Assembly (NCBI RefSeq): GCF_025698545.1 | Contig: NC_068569.1 | Location: 25,606,001-25,670,000 of the forward strand | DNA: 64,000 nt | Direction of reading: 5' to 3' | DNA from: Gossypium raimondii | Taxonomy: Eukaryota; Streptophyta; Magnoliopsida; Malvales; Malvaceae | Part shown: positions 44,261 to 56,965 of the stretch, in pieces | Layout: every line of letters starts with the position of its first letter | How positions within the stretch are numbered: position 1 is the stretch's first letter | Notes under the pieces: model-generated | Told to the model about the DNA's origin: nothing | The model's input: the letters and a program-made list of their open reading frames with translations, nothing else | Database searches by the model: none | Position numbers and translations under genes: made by a program

Positions 44261-46617
44261 TATAACACCTCATACTCAAGTTGGTTATTAAGTCAAAGCT
44301 ATCGGATATCACATTCGTTGTCGAAGCAATTATAATCAATTACCATCTAATTAAACTATTTACTTATGCTATTAAGTACGATATACATTCACCATATGTT
44401 TTAAAATCATAATCGAATCTTATACGAGCTTACAAAAGCTCTTCAGATAACCCAAGTCGAATAAGGACTAGAATGCAAAGTTTTCAAAACTTTCCGAGTT
44501 GGCATCGCGACCATGGTGGGCCCATGCCACAACATCACCAACAGAGGCTCAATGTCACGACTTGGAAAGCAATATATTGACATCGCAACTTCAAATAGGG
44601 AACGTTGCGATGTTAGAGATTTTTGCCGCGACATCCTTATGGTTGTGTTGCGACATTGAAGACAGATTTCGTCAACTCTTATATTCTATAACTGTCAAAA
44701 TATGCAACACAATGGTCTAATGACTCAACATACAAAATATTTCATCCCATGATGATGTTCAAGTACACATTTCTAACCTTTTAAAACTATATAACATATA
44801 TATACATGTTATAACAATTCATATGCCAACCTCTATTTATCATTCCCTAATCAAAACACTCCATTGACCATTTTCAATCTTAAACGGTTAAAACCTAGGT
44901 ACATGTCATCTATTGAAACATAAATAACTACAAAAACATTATTGAGTCGAGAATCTATGATCCGAATGCTACTTCACCTCTCGAGACCTCGAGATTCACT
45001 GATACCTACGCATGGAATAAACAAACCGTACATTGAGCGATAAAACTCAGTGGTACTTTCATGATTCAAGTCATAAGACGAGCACAATCGTAATAGAGAT
45101 TCAATCAATATATGCTAAGATTTATTTATATCAATTTACATGTTCTTTATTCAAATCTCAATCTCATATACTAGCTCGTTTAATAACCAATTGAAACATT
45201 CAATACTGTGCCTTGTGTTGACATGTATACAACCAATCTCATTTAAGTTTCAAGCACATATGCATTTAACAATACGATACTCAATCCTCATTTTCAATCA
45301 ATGTCATTTAATTTTTCAACTTACGGTTCAATTCTCTTTCTCGAGTTTATTGACTCATTAATATTCGATTCAACCCCCAGGGCTCGTTTATATTTGATTT
45401 GCATGATCTTTCACATGCAGTCTATAATCACATTTCACATTTGTATACATATGAGACTATTTCACATTATCACCCCAATTCAATATCATTTAATGGGTTC
45501 AAAATTTATAATCTTTATTAACCTAACTTGAACTCGGGCAGATACACGGATCATCCAACCATCATACCAATTTGACACCTAGTGCCTCATCAAAATCCAA
45601 AGTATATAAGTTGCGTCCAACGCTCATTGGTATATAACTAAAATATAACCCATACACAATCTAATCCTCTGGCATGTCAACTATATTCGACTCTACCCGA
45701 ACAGTTAATAGGGTACCAATGATCCAATTTCATTTTATAATCAATTCATATTCAATATCATAATTTCATTTCAATTCATCATCAATATATATATGTCCAA
45801 TATCACATAACATGATTCATTCCATATTCATATCACATATCATGTATAAATTATATCATGTTATTTTCTATTCCACTCAATTCAGTCAATTCTCAATATT
45901 CAACATCATTCAATACGAATTAGTTCATATGATGATATGAGCTTACCTCGAAAGTAAATCATGCAGTGTATATATATTCAATGATCTCAAATCATAAAAG
46001 TACAAATCGATAGTTCAGCTACTTGTCAATGACTCTTGACTTTCCTTTCTCTTATGACGACCCAATGTCGTCTTTAGCTACCGTTGATAATTTAATAAAA
46101 TAAAACAATATCAAATTTCATCCAATTCACATTCAAATACATAGCCACTTATATTTTACATTTTATTCAATTTAGTCTCTATACTCGAGATATACACATT
46201 TTTCGATATTTAACATCAGATTAAAATTTTATTTCACAGTTTTTCATTAGGGACCCCATAGTTTCTACTTACAATATAACCTCATGACAATTTTCAATGT
46301 ATTCAATTTAGTCACTAGTTTTTAAAGTTATCTAACAAACTTAATTAGCTTTACAATTTAGTCCTTATCATGATATAAGCTTATTAACTATCAAATTCAA
46401 GTCTAATTCATCAATTTATCTATAATGGCAACTTGCTAAAAACTTAACAATTGAACAAATTGATACATGAGCTATCTAAATCAAGCTCCCATGGTAAAAA
46501 AATCTAAAAAAATTTGATGAAAATAGCTTGCTTACCTTGGTAATTTTTGTTTGGCCAAATGAATGAGGAACTTGAAGTTTTCTCTTATTTCCTTTCTTTA
46601 GACGGTGGAAAAAGATG
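44261..46617 (-). mobile_element. Split solo LTR, left part (interrupted by the Athila element)
   Basis: It begins TATAACACCTCATACTC, probably a mutated TGTAACACC terminus. TGACACCTAGTGCCTCATC near 45,571 is the reverse complement of the GCACTAGGTG motif in the solo LTR at 37,102, so this copy lies in the opposite orientation. It is cut at 46,622/46,623 by the Athila insertion and resumes at 58,547. No coding region. Confidence 0.7.
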
Positions 46618-46622
46618 AGAAT
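46618..46622. repeat. Athila target-site duplication, left copy
   Basis: AGAAT directly precedes the TG at 46,623 and is repeated at 58542-58546. Confidence 0.85.
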
Positions 46623-48180
46623 TGATGGGTGTTAATTCTGCCAATATAAACTTACGCCTAATTTGCAATTTAAGCAGTATAGGGAGTAGGGTCGATCCCT
46701 CAGAGACTGAGTTTACTGAAATTGTTTCTCTTTCTCGACCAGATTTGTGTCTGGGCAGTTGTCGTACCCAAGAAATTTGGGGGGAGGATAATATTGAAAA
46801 CCTGGAACCTGAAATGAACAGGGGAAAAAATGCGTAAAAAGTAAAAGCTGGAAAAATAAATCTGAAGAAAATTTAATTAAACTAAGCTCAGCTTTAGGCA
46901 CGAGTTCTTCCTCGTCTTTGAATCGATCCTTGAAATTAGATGAACCCCTCTTTTCCAATAAGCTAGTTATAGCTACCAAGGACGCCTCGGACACCAACTC
47001 TTCCTTGTGTAAATTAGTTATGGAACGTCCTATAACTAACCCTTACCGATCGAACAACCAACGAAACGTTCGTGGTTTAGAACTCCGGTAGCTTTGCATT
47101 CTAGAAGAGCCTAACTCGAACCAATGTCCTCAATCGCGCGGGACATTTAAATCTGGTTACTACTTCCCTTGATGAAACCAAACAGCAATCCCCACTTGGC
47201 ACGCCAATGTGTTCACAGGAAATCGATTAGACAATCGATCCTTTCGGAATTCCAACTGTACGTCTAACCATACTAACTCAAACGACGTCTTTTTTGACTT
47301 AGTGTTGATTCGACATTTTGAGTTGATTAAGTTATTTTCTTAATCCGGAGAAGTAATAAATACTGAAAATTAGGAATTGAATTGCTCGGGTTCGTAACTC
47401 ACGGATCTTGACGAAGCTAACACCAACCTGAAGTTGAAATGGGTTTAGTTAACTAAGGTTTGGGGCATATTGGAGTTGGGCATATTTGGAAAGAGTTGGA
47501 AAAATGAAAAAGAAACGTAAGTGGATGGATGTGGGTGACGCAAGGTTTAGGTGCAGTATTTCCAAAGCTGGAAACTAATAAATGGAAAAATATAAGGAAT
47601 CAATGTTAGCAAATAAATTTGCAAAAAGGAAAGAAAAGATTGAATTCAAGAGATGAAAGCTTGATTGAAAACTTAATGATTAAAAACTTGATGGAAAACT
47701 TTATGAAAAGACTTGATGAAAAGCTTAAAAAGAACTTGATGCAAACTTAAAAAAAATTTGATAAAAGAAGTTGATGAAAAACACTTGAAGAAAGAAAACA
47801 CTTAATGAATGACTTAATTGAAAGCTTGATTCATGAATTGATGAATAAATGAACAATGTAGCCCCCTATTTATACTAGTGGCCTTGCAAATTAAGAGTCA
47901 CTAATCATAGAAAATAAAGTAAATAAAATATTAAAAATCCCTATATAATCTCCCACTAAGTCAACAAAAATTTCAGTTAATTATATCTTGGAAAAATTCT
48001 GCTTTGGCCCTCCTTCTTTACTTCTTTCTTCAATCTAGCCCAATTGTTTAATTTTTCTTCTATTTAGCCCCAAATTACATCCCTGTATAAAATTCAACAT
48101 AAACATGGAAAAATCAGTGGTGCACTCTCATAAATTAACCAATTTAATTACATAAAATATGTAATTTTAGGATTTAATAA
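46623..48180 (-). repeat. Athila 3' LTR
   Basis: Starts TGATGGGTGTTAATTCTGCC and ends ATTTTAGGATTTAATAA. It aligns throughout with 56966-58541. In element sense it should begin TG; here it begins TT, against TG in the other LTR, so one base has changed. Frames inside it are not genes. Confidence 0.93.
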
Positions 48181-48194
48181 AATCCCCCTACTTA
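48181..48194 (-). other. Polypurine tract of the Athila element
   Basis: On the minus strand AAGTAGGGGGATT directly abuts the 3' LTR, the expected place for the plus-strand primer. Confidence 0.7.
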
Positions 48195-51100
48195 GTTCAT
48201 GCTAGTCCTCGAGCATTATGCATGTATTTGCAAAAGGAAAAATTTCCTCCAAAATAGGACTTGACCCTCATGGTTTGCACAATTCAACAATTTAATCCTA
48301 GCACATTAACATCTCAAATAACCTAACCTAAGAAGTAAGTAAATATATTTCAGAATTTATTAGGGCTTGATAAACTTACCTTTCATTTTATTATTTTTGT
48401 ACTTAGAACATGCGAGAAATGATGACAACCCAAGCACCATGCTCCGGTTACTCAATTCGAATGTCTCAAAGCTGGTTATTTCGCCCTACTCATGATAACT
48501 TGTTAGCGGAGTGAGTGCAAAGAAATTGGACAGCCACACGAACCTTTTTATGCGAGATGTGATGACAACCCAAGCACCACGTTCCGGTTACTCAGCCCGA
48601 TGTACAACCCCAATTTTTCACTCTTAACATTCGTATCAGAGGAGTATTATTATTTATTATTTATTATTTTTTTGAATGTATTCAAAAATTTGACATCTGA
48701 TAAAAGGTAGGCAGGTAAGCAAACTCATAATTCCCAAAAATTTCTTACCTACTAAGTCTAGGTTATTGAAAATTTTTATGTGTAAAGAATTAAATAGCTA
48801 AATAGGTCAAATCATAAGTGTACCATCCCAACTTATCAAAAGAAAAATTTTACCTTTTACCGAAAACATGCAAAAATAGTGATGACAGATAAGCAAAATA
48901 GAACCGATATTTATATTCCTCTCCCCCTACTTATTGTACATTGTCCCAATGTAATTATATTAAGGATAAAAAGTAAAAGTAAGTAGGTAAAGGAAGAAAA
49001 ATGAACTCCTCATGTATTTCAACGTCGTGGAGGGTGGTCTCGTAGGTGTGTGAGAACGTCTGTCACTAAGGTACGTAAAGAGTCGAGCCCTTCCTCGATT
49101 CGGGTTAATCGAGATTCGACGGAAGTTGGAGGCTCCGTTCTGTGCTGGTGTCTTCGTCAGAACACTCTATGCGACCGATCCGTTCTTGTACCTAGAGGAA
49201 CAAAATAAAAAGAAGAAGGGGTACCAACAAGTAACCCCATAGAATCCAAGCAGTACGTATCTAAAGAGTTCGTTTTGTATGCCAAATTCAAAGAACTAAA
49301 ATTGATAGCTGATGGATTCAAATTGGAGGCTAAATGTGTGATGTAAGTACCCAAAATTAGTTACCGATTCGACCGCAAAACATGCTGGAACTGAATAGCA
49401 AACCAATAGCCTAAATTCACCTTCCTACCCGAATGCATGCACCATAGAAAAAATAATTCAGTCCTAGTTAAAGAGGCAGATGCATCATTACGTCCAGAAA
49501 AGTTGAAACCAAGAAATCGATGTATGTATCAAAGTGCAGGACTATGAATTCCTATGTCCTTGCAACGTTTCGGATCGTACGAAATCTGTCTCATTTCAGT
49601 TAACAATGCTAAGGCTTCATTACCATCAAAGTCAGACGGTATGTCGAGAAATGAGTCATAATAGTCATCAGTTGCTAAATAGTCATCACTAACGAATCCC
49701 AAAGCAACATTAAACTCAGAAATAGACAGATTATAATGCACACCTAGCAAGCGAAAATTGACAGCATGAGGCGTATCTATGGTGTTAGCAGAACGGTCGA
49801 AGAAAAATGTAGAATAAAATTCAAAAACCAACTCATAATATGCAGGTTCATCAATGGCAACAAAATCACTCCACCCAATAGCATCAAAATATTGATTAAC
49901 AGATTCTTCAATATCTAAAGAATATAATGAGAATGAGTCAACGTGCTTACATATTGGAAGAGGGCGATGTTGGATTTGTTCGAATTATGCTTGATGTGTT
50001 GGGTTCGTGAACGTTAGATTCTCGTGAAATCTATTCTCCGAGGGCATGAATCCTCTTCCTTGTCGAAATTAACCTCGCTCACATGGGTGATACTCAGTGT
50101 CCTGATTTTTAGTTTCATTTTCGCAATATTCGACATCGTCTGCTGACGGAGTTGATGAACCGGCTAAAGGTGGTTGTTGGCGACCTCGGGTTCGTCTTTG
50201 CGTTGAATGTGATTCAGCACCATCGTTCGGGGGTCACGAAATTCTTCTCGAAGGCCCCGGTTCTGTTGGTTGATGTGCATGGACGTTTGGTTGGGGAGAT
50301 GGGTGGTCTTGGCTATCGGATGAGTTTGGTGGTTTGACTGGGCTGTTTGGAGGATGGTCGGCCGAATTGGGTGGCTCATGAGGCGGGTAGACTACGGCGA
50401 TCGGAGTTGGGATACGGTTTCTTCTAGGATGGCGCAGTTGCGGCGGCGAAGATGGAGAAGACTCGTTGGAGTCGATGGTGATGAAGGGTGGAGCGGTGAA
50501 CCGATTTCGTCGTCGGTTTATTATGGATGGTGGTTCATGCGCCGCGCGGTCGCAGGTGCGGACCATGGTTTGGTGGTGGACGGTGGTGAGTAGTGGTGAA
50601 AGGGGAAGGGGTTTATAAATAGAAAAAGAAATTTTGAAGAAAGGTTTTAGTAAGAAACATTCGGCTGGTCAAATAAGGGGTAATTGGGTGTTTGATTGGT
50701 GAAAGTGTTTTATTTGTTTGAGGAGAGTGGTAGTGGTGTTTTAATTTCCTAGGTGAAAAAGTATGATTTGATGGGTAAAACGTTTTTTTTTTAATTTGAA
50801 AAATGGTGGACGGTTGGGGAGATAGGGAAGGGTTAAAATGGGGGTATGGGGTTGTAGTTTTCTAGGTGAAAAGTTGGATGTGATAGGTGAAAGATTAGGA
50901 TTTGATAGGTGAAAGGTTGATGGGTGTAGGGTTTTTTTTTTTATATTTGAAAAGGGGTGGACGATTGGGGGTAAAAATTTGGGTTTTTGATTTTTGATTT
51001 TTTTGATTTTTTTATTGGGAATGGTGGTTTCTTTTTTTATTTTATTTTTTTTGGGGGGGTTTGAATTTGGGTAGGTATGATATGTTTGGGTTTGGTTAAT

Positions 51101-51706
51101 GGGTTAGCTTTGGTATTGGATTGGTTTAAATGAGGGATTTAATTTTGTCTTGGAATGTCTCCCTGTAAAATAATAAATAATAAAAATAAATAATAAGGAA
51201 AAATTAAAATTAAAATGTGTATTTTTTTTATTTCTTGAACTTATTAGCTAAGTTATAAACTCGAGAAATAAATTATTAAAAACCAAGATTACGAGATTTG
51301 GTAAAACAGTCGTGATAAATGCACCAAGTAAGTTCCCAGGAAAGAGAGGTGAGTCACAATGGACATTCTTAAGTACCAAGTCTTTCCTTAGACAGAACTG
51401 ATCCTCGACATGCATTTTCATTTTCCGTTTTACCAAAACTTTTATTTGCATAAAGGGAAAATTTTGGGTTGCCTCCCAACACTGCTTTGTTTTACGTCGT
51501 TAGCTCGATGACCTGTTATTCAAATTTTGGGCTCCTCGAGAACGATCTCCTCAACTGTGTGCATTTGAAAATTCTTGTAGAAGGGTTTCAGTTGTTGACC
51601 ATTCACCTTAAAGCACTTCCGGGTTTCTTTGCTTTGAATTTCTACTGCACCATTTGAGAATAAATTAGTAATAGTAAATGGATCTATCCATTTCGATCGA
51701 AGCTTA
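48195..51706 (-). pseudogene. Athila region between integrase and 3' LTR, decayed ORF
   Basis: The minus-strand frame 50566-50234 begins MVRTCDRAAHEPPS and is Pro/Ser/Arg-rich. Frame 49831-49529 has FEFYSTFFF ... ISEFNVALGF, resembling the extra Athila protein (Pfam ATHILA type, from memory) that sits in the envelope-gene position in some elements. Several frames are needed and stops lie between them. I see no convincing signal peptide or membrane segment. The remaining sequence (48,195-49,150 and 50,600-51,240) is noncoding, with G- and T-rich patches. Confidence 0.6.
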
Positions 51707-52592
51707 CTAGCGAAAATTTTTAAGGTGGAGTCGTATAGGATAACTTTTTTGTCCTATTGAATACTGCTTCCTAGTGATCATCTTATCGTGGAATGCCTTC
51801 GTCTTTTCTTTATGAACTCGAGCATTTTTATATACATCGTTTCTAATTTCCTCGAGTTCCTGAATGTCCAACTTTCGAGCCCTTACTATAGTCTCCATCT
51901 CCATATTACATTGTTTAATTGCCTAAAAAGCCTTGTGGTCTAATTCGACTGGGAGATGGCACGGTTTACCAAAAATGAGTCGATAAGGTGACATGCCTAT
52001 TGGTTCCTTGTAAGCTGTCCTATAAGCCCAAAGTGCGTCATTTAGTCTCAAGCTCCAATCACAGTTTTCTCCAAGATGGACTTGATTTCACGGTTTGACA
52101 CTTTGGTTTGCCCGTTTGTTTGTGGATGGTAAGCAGTGGCAATTCGTTGAGTCACTCCATATTTCTCCATAAGTACACTTACGAGCTTATTGCAGAAATG
52201 AGTTCCTCTGTCATTGATTAATGCTCGTGGGGTGCCATACCTGGAAAAGATAGAACTTTTAAAAAAGTCAACCACAGTCTTAGCATTATCATTACGAGTA
52301 GCCTTTGCCTCTATCCACTTAGAAATGTAATCAACAGCTAAAAGTATATAAAAATTATCAAAAGAAGAAACGAAATGACCCATAAAATCGATACCCCACA
52401 CATCAAAAATTTTGCAAATATGAATAGGAGCAAGGGGCATCTCATTTTGACGACTAAGATTGCCAACTTTTTGGCATCTTTCACAGGTTTTGCAGAATAA
52501 AAAGGCATCACGAAATATGTTTGGCCAAAATAGTCCACATTCAAAAATTTTATGTGCGGTGCGTTTTGGTCCAAAGTGTCCTCCACATGCAT
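51707..52592 (-). pseudogene. Athila integrase (rve core), broken
   Basis: The catalytic core (52440-52048) shows WGIDFMGHF (first Asp), [10 protein letters not shown] (second Asp) and [17 protein letters not shown] (Glu). This is the D,D(35)E triad of Ty3/gypsy integrases. The frame 52592-52338 upstream carries the end of the zinc-binding part in another frame. The frame 51904-51707 carries the C-terminal ARVHKEKTKAFHDKMI stretch after a further break. Integration activity is lost through frameshifts. Confidence 0.9.
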
Positions 52593-53328
52593 AAGAATGA
52601 CAAAAAGTTAAGATAAATTGTACCTCTGTTTCTACTACACAACGTCGAATTACCTGATCGGAGCAATGCTTCCAAAGGTAAGGATCGTCCCAAATATAGT
52701 ACCGTGCATCCTTTTTGATATTATCTTTTTTAGACCTTGGTAATTCTGAAGGAATAGTACCTGTAACGAGATAATTTACTATGTCTGCGTACCAAGGATG
52801 AACCGCATTTGCTGAAAATAAGTTTTCATCAGGGAAGTTGTCTTTTAATGGTGTGCCGTTTACTGGAATCGGTAATCGACTCAGATAGTCAGCTACTAAG
52901 TTTTCGCATCCCTTTTTATCTCGAATTTCAAAATTGAACTCTTGTAGGAGCAGAATCCACCTAATCAGTCGAGGTTTTACCTCCTTCTTCCCTATTTAAT
53001 ATTTCAAAGCTGCATGATCAGAAAAGATAATCACTTTATTCCCCAACAGGTAAGATCTAAATTTGTCTAAAGCAAACACAATAACTAATAATTCTTTCTC
53101 AGTGGTTGTGTAATTGCTTTGGGCAGTATCCAAAGTCTTCGAAGCATAATAGATAACATGAGGCTCTTTCCCTATTCTTTGGCCAAGAACAACTCCCACA
53201 CTTCAATCACTTGCATCACACATGATTTCGAATGGGAAGTTCCAATTTGGTGGTTGCACTATGGGAGCAAAGACCAATTTCTGCTTCAATACGTCAAATG
53301 CGTCTTTACAAGTTTGATCAAATTCAAA
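52593..53328 (-). pseudogene. Athila RNase H region, broken
   Basis: The minus frame 53199-52996 contains IYYASKTLDTAQSNYTTTEK, then VFALDKFRSYLLG and IFSDHAALKY, typical of the RNase H (RT_RNaseH) part of gypsy pol. Frames on either side are interrupted. Confidence 0.88.
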
Positions 53329-54737
53329 TTATTTATCCTTTTGTAATAGACTGCAAAGTGGTTGCGCAATCTTCGAGAAGTCTTTTATGAATCGTCTGTA
53401 AAATCCTGCATGGCCAAGAAACGAACGAACTTCCCTCACAGATGTGGGGTAAGGTAACGCGTTAATAATATCTGTTTTTACCTTATCGAATTCAATTCCT
53501 TGGGAGGAAACTATATGACCCAAAATTAATCCTTTGTCAACCATGAAGTGGCATTTTTCATAATTTAAAACAAGATTAAATTCTAGGCATCTCTGTAATA
53601 TCTTAGCAAGATTATCGAGACATTCGTTAAAAGAGTTACCGTACACCGTGAAGTCATCCATGAAGACTTCAATGATTTTCTCGACATTATCAGAGAATAT
53701 GCTTACCATACATCTCTAGAAAGTGGCCGGAGCATTACAGAGTCCAAACGGCATTTGTCTATATGCAAACGTTCCAAAGGGACACGTGAAGGTTATTCTG
53801 TCTTGATCTTCAAGTGCCATCGGAATTCGGAAAAATCCTGAGCACCCATCAGACAACAATAATGGGTCTTACCAGCTAATCGCTCGAGCATTTAATCGAT
53901 GAAGGGAAGTGGAAAATGGTCTTTTCGGGTAGCTGCGTTCAACTTCCTGTAATCGATGCAAACCCTCCATCCATTCTAGACTCGGGTAGGGACTAGCTCT
54001 CCTGATGAGTTTTTCACCACTGTCACGCCAGTTTTCTTGGGCACGATATGAACTGGGCTAACCCAATCACTCTCGGAGATCGGGTATATCATTCCAGCAT
54101 CCAACAATTTCTGGATCTCCTTCTTTACTACCTCCATCATGGGTGGATTAAGGCGTCTTTGAGCATCTCTCTTTGGTTTCGTGTTATCTTCGATAGAAAT
54201 TCTGTGCATACAGGTGGATGGACTTAGCCCTTTTATGTCGGCTATTGTCCAACCAATAGCCTCCTTATAATCCCTCAGAACTCGAACTAGACTTTCCTCC
54301 TCGTCTTTGGTCAGTTTGTTTGACACTATCACCGGTAAGGTGTTTTTCTCTCCCAAAAAGACGTACCTAAGGTGGTCCAATAATGCTTTAAGCTCCAAGG
54401 TTGGTGGCTGTAAAACCGAAGGCAACATTTTAGTTTGGGAAGGTAATAATTCAAATTGGTTACCTCGATTCGTTAACGATGGTTGCGTCTCCAAGTGTTT
54501 GACAATTTCGCGCAACGGTTCTTCTATAATTACTAATTCCTCGAGATGATTTAAAACGTCCATGTCAATGCTTCTGTAAAGGACAGTTTCCAACTCATCA
54601 TAGTCATGATATTCGAAATAAGATTGAGTTAAACAATCTATACTATCGATGCTAGAAATATTTGATAGTGAGTTAGGATGACTCATAGCTTCGTAGACAT
54701 TGAATTTCACGATTTCGCCATCAAATTCCATTGTCAA
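53329..54737 (-). pseudogene. Athila reverse transcriptase, broken
   Basis: The N-terminal part (54737-53976) ends with SDWVSPVHIVPKKTGVTVV. After a stop and frame loss, 53709-53329 has EVFMDDFTVYG, where FMDDF is the catalytic Asp pair, then GHIVSSQGIEFDKVK and VRSFLGHAGFYRRFIKDFSK. These are standard gypsy reverse transcriptase blocks. The fingers/palm between about 53,975 and 53,710 is present as sequence but not open. Confidence 0.93.
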
Positions 54738-54740
54738 TGT

Positions 54741-55337
54741 TCAACTCCGAACATTAATTTTTGCACTTGCGGTACTTAGAAATGACCTTCCAAGCAAAAT
54801 GTTAGACGAATTAGTTGAGTTATCGTCCTCCATATTAATAATGTAGAAATCTGCAGTGAAAACTAATTCGTTAACTTTAACAAGGACGTCTTCAAGCAAC
54901 CCTTCGGGATAGATGACTGACCTGTCCGCCAACTAGATTTTTACTCCTGTCTTTTTCAAAGGACCCGCGTTAATCAACTTATAAATAGGATAAGGTATAA
55001 CATTAATAGAAGCCCCTAAATCACACATGGCTTTCTTAATGCCTACATTACCTATCTCACAGGAAATAACAAACATACCTTGCTCCTTGTATTTAGGCAG
55101 AACTTTCTTTTGCAGTACTGCGAAGACATTTTCTCCTATATTTACTCTTTCGTTACCTATTAACCTCCTCTTGCTAGTACATAGTTCCTTTAGGAATTTT
55201 GCATAACGAGGGATTTTTTTGATAGCGTCGAGCAAAAGGATATTTACCTCTACCTTCCTGAATGTTTCGAGGATTTCTTTTTCCTCCTTCTCTTTCTTAT
55301 CCTTTGATAGCCTCCCTAGAAAAGGAGGTGCCATCAC
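54741..55337 (-). pseudogene. Athila protease region
   Basis: The minus frame 55337-54933 carries AMCDLGASINVIPYPIYKL. DLGAS is the aspartic protease active-site block as found in Athila-like elements. Frame 54932-54741 follows with YPEGLLEDVLVKVNELVF and NILLGRSFLSTASAKINV, the second half of the protease fold. One stop separates the two frames. Confidence 0.9.
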
Positions 55338-55358
55338 AACTGGTTTTTGAATTTCTGA

Positions 55359-56910
55359 TTATGGGTTGGCTTTTGGATCAGAAATATGCTTTTCCCGTTC
55401 GTTGTCTTGCCCATGACTTTTGTCTGGAACTGTTTCCAAAACTTTTCCGCTACGAAGAGTTATTGCACTTGCATTCTGCCAAGGATTCGGCTCTGTCTGG
55501 GAAGGTAATTTACCTTGAGACTCCAAATGATTAACTGCCATCGAGAGTTTACTCACTTGATTAGTTAACTCTTGTATTGATGCGTCTGTCCTTTGTTGGT
55601 ATTTTGCAACATCGACGGCAAGTCTCTCCATAATAGCTTCTAGAGATGTGCTCGGCTTGAGTGGCGGTTGCGGTGGTTGCAGAGGTCTCAATTGGTATGA
55701 CAGATTGTATCGGGGATTAGCTTCATAATTCTAGTTGGGATAATCCTTCCATTCGGGATTGTAGGTGTTGGAGAAAGGATCATAGCGTATTTGCGGAGGT
55801 CTTGGAAAGCCTCCGACAGCGTCAACATGTGCTGTTGAATTTTCGTTAAGGATTGGGCACAAATCCGTCGGATGTTTAGATGTAGTACAAATTCCACACA
55901 GTTGGGTCAGATTCTTCTTTTCTGTAAGCATAGATTGAACAATATTAGTAAGCTTATTCAATTTATCTTCTAAGGATGAAACGTTTACCCCATTAACCCG
56001 TCTTGTGGGTTCTGAATTCGGCCGATACTGTTGAGAATTTTCTGCCATAGTAGATATCAGTTATCTTGCCCTTTGAGGAGTCACATTGACAAACGCCCAT
56101 CCACTAGCAGCGTCAATCATTTTCATTTCCATAGGGAGCAAACCCTCGTAGAAATACTGAAGAAGTGATTGCTCGATCAAACCGTGTTGAGGACAACTTG
56201 TACACAGTTTTTTGTACAGTTCCCAATAGTCGTAAAGCGATTCACTCTCTATTTGGCGAATTCCTACTATGTCTCTCCTAATTTCAGCTGCTCACGATGC
56301 TGGGAAAAATCTGTCAAGAAAAACACGAGATAAGTCATCCCACGTTGTAATAGAACCGGAGGGTAAGTAAAATAACCATTCTCTTGTTGTATCAACTAAA
56401 GAAAAAGAGAAGGCCCGAAGTTTGATTTCATCTTCAGTTACTCCCTGTGGTTTCTTGCTTGAGCAGACCATGTGGAATTCTCTCAAGTGGGTATGTGGAT
56501 TTTCGTTCTTCAAGCCTCGAAAAGTGGGCGAAAGGTGAATCAGGCCTGATGTCAACTCAAACGGGGTTTCTCCGGTTGGATAATTGATGCATAACAGTGT
56601 TTGCTCGTTGGGAGCAGCGGCTAGTTGACGAATGGTTCGGTTCGCTATCCTTTCTAGTTCATTGACTTCTGCTTCTTTTGTTTCAAAAAGTGGTTCGGTC
56701 TCAGGTTCAACCACTTTGTTTCCTACGTCGAATTGCCTCTGCACGAATTTCTTAGCTTAACCTTTCGACGTCGGATTCTAGGATCCCTTGTCCTAGCTCA
56801 ACTTATATTTTACCTGCACATTTAAGAGCTTCTGCCTCTTTTCGTCGTGCTCGTACTGAATTCTCTATCTCTGGGTCGTATTCGAGATCTCTGGATGAAG
56901 ATCTGGTCAT
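55359..56910 (-). pseudogene. Athila gag with zinc knuckle, broken
   Basis: A start codon at 56910-56908 opens MTRSSSRDLEYDPEIEN, but TAA at 56805-56803 ends it after 35 codons. The main gag frame is 56744-56292, in another phase, with SGLIHLSPTFRGLKNENPHT, KPQGVTEDEIKLRAF and PSGSITTWDDLSRVFLDRFF (Retrotrans_gag). Frame 56048-55731 carries LCGICTTSKHPTDLCPI, a zinc knuckle of spacing C-x2-C-x4-H-x4-C. Frame 55691-55359 has a coiled-coil-like stretch (RTDASIQELTNQVSKL). The protein would form the particle shell; several breaks prevent this. Confidence 0.92.
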
Positions 56911-56940
56911 GAAGATGATTTAGACAATTATAAGTGTTGC

Positions 56941-56965
56941 CAGTCCCTGGTAACAACGCCAAAAC
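56941..56965 (-). other. Primer-binding site, tRNA-Asp type (Athila)
   Basis: On the minus strand TGGCGTTGTTACCAGGGA follows the 5' LTR by a few bases. It matches the Athila primer site TGGCGCCGTTGCCGGGGA, complementary to the 3' end of tRNA-Asp, except for four changes, all C-to-T or G-to-A. Confidence 0.8.

Noticed and set aside
49157-50566. Athila extra ORF as an envelope gene
   Set aside because: No signal peptide or membrane anchor could be seen in the broken frames, so only an Athila-type ORF remnant is reported.
50152-50593. Plus-strand frames in the Athila 3' region
   Set aside because: Antisense to the Pro/Ser/Arg-rich Athila ORF (50566-50234); no independent support.
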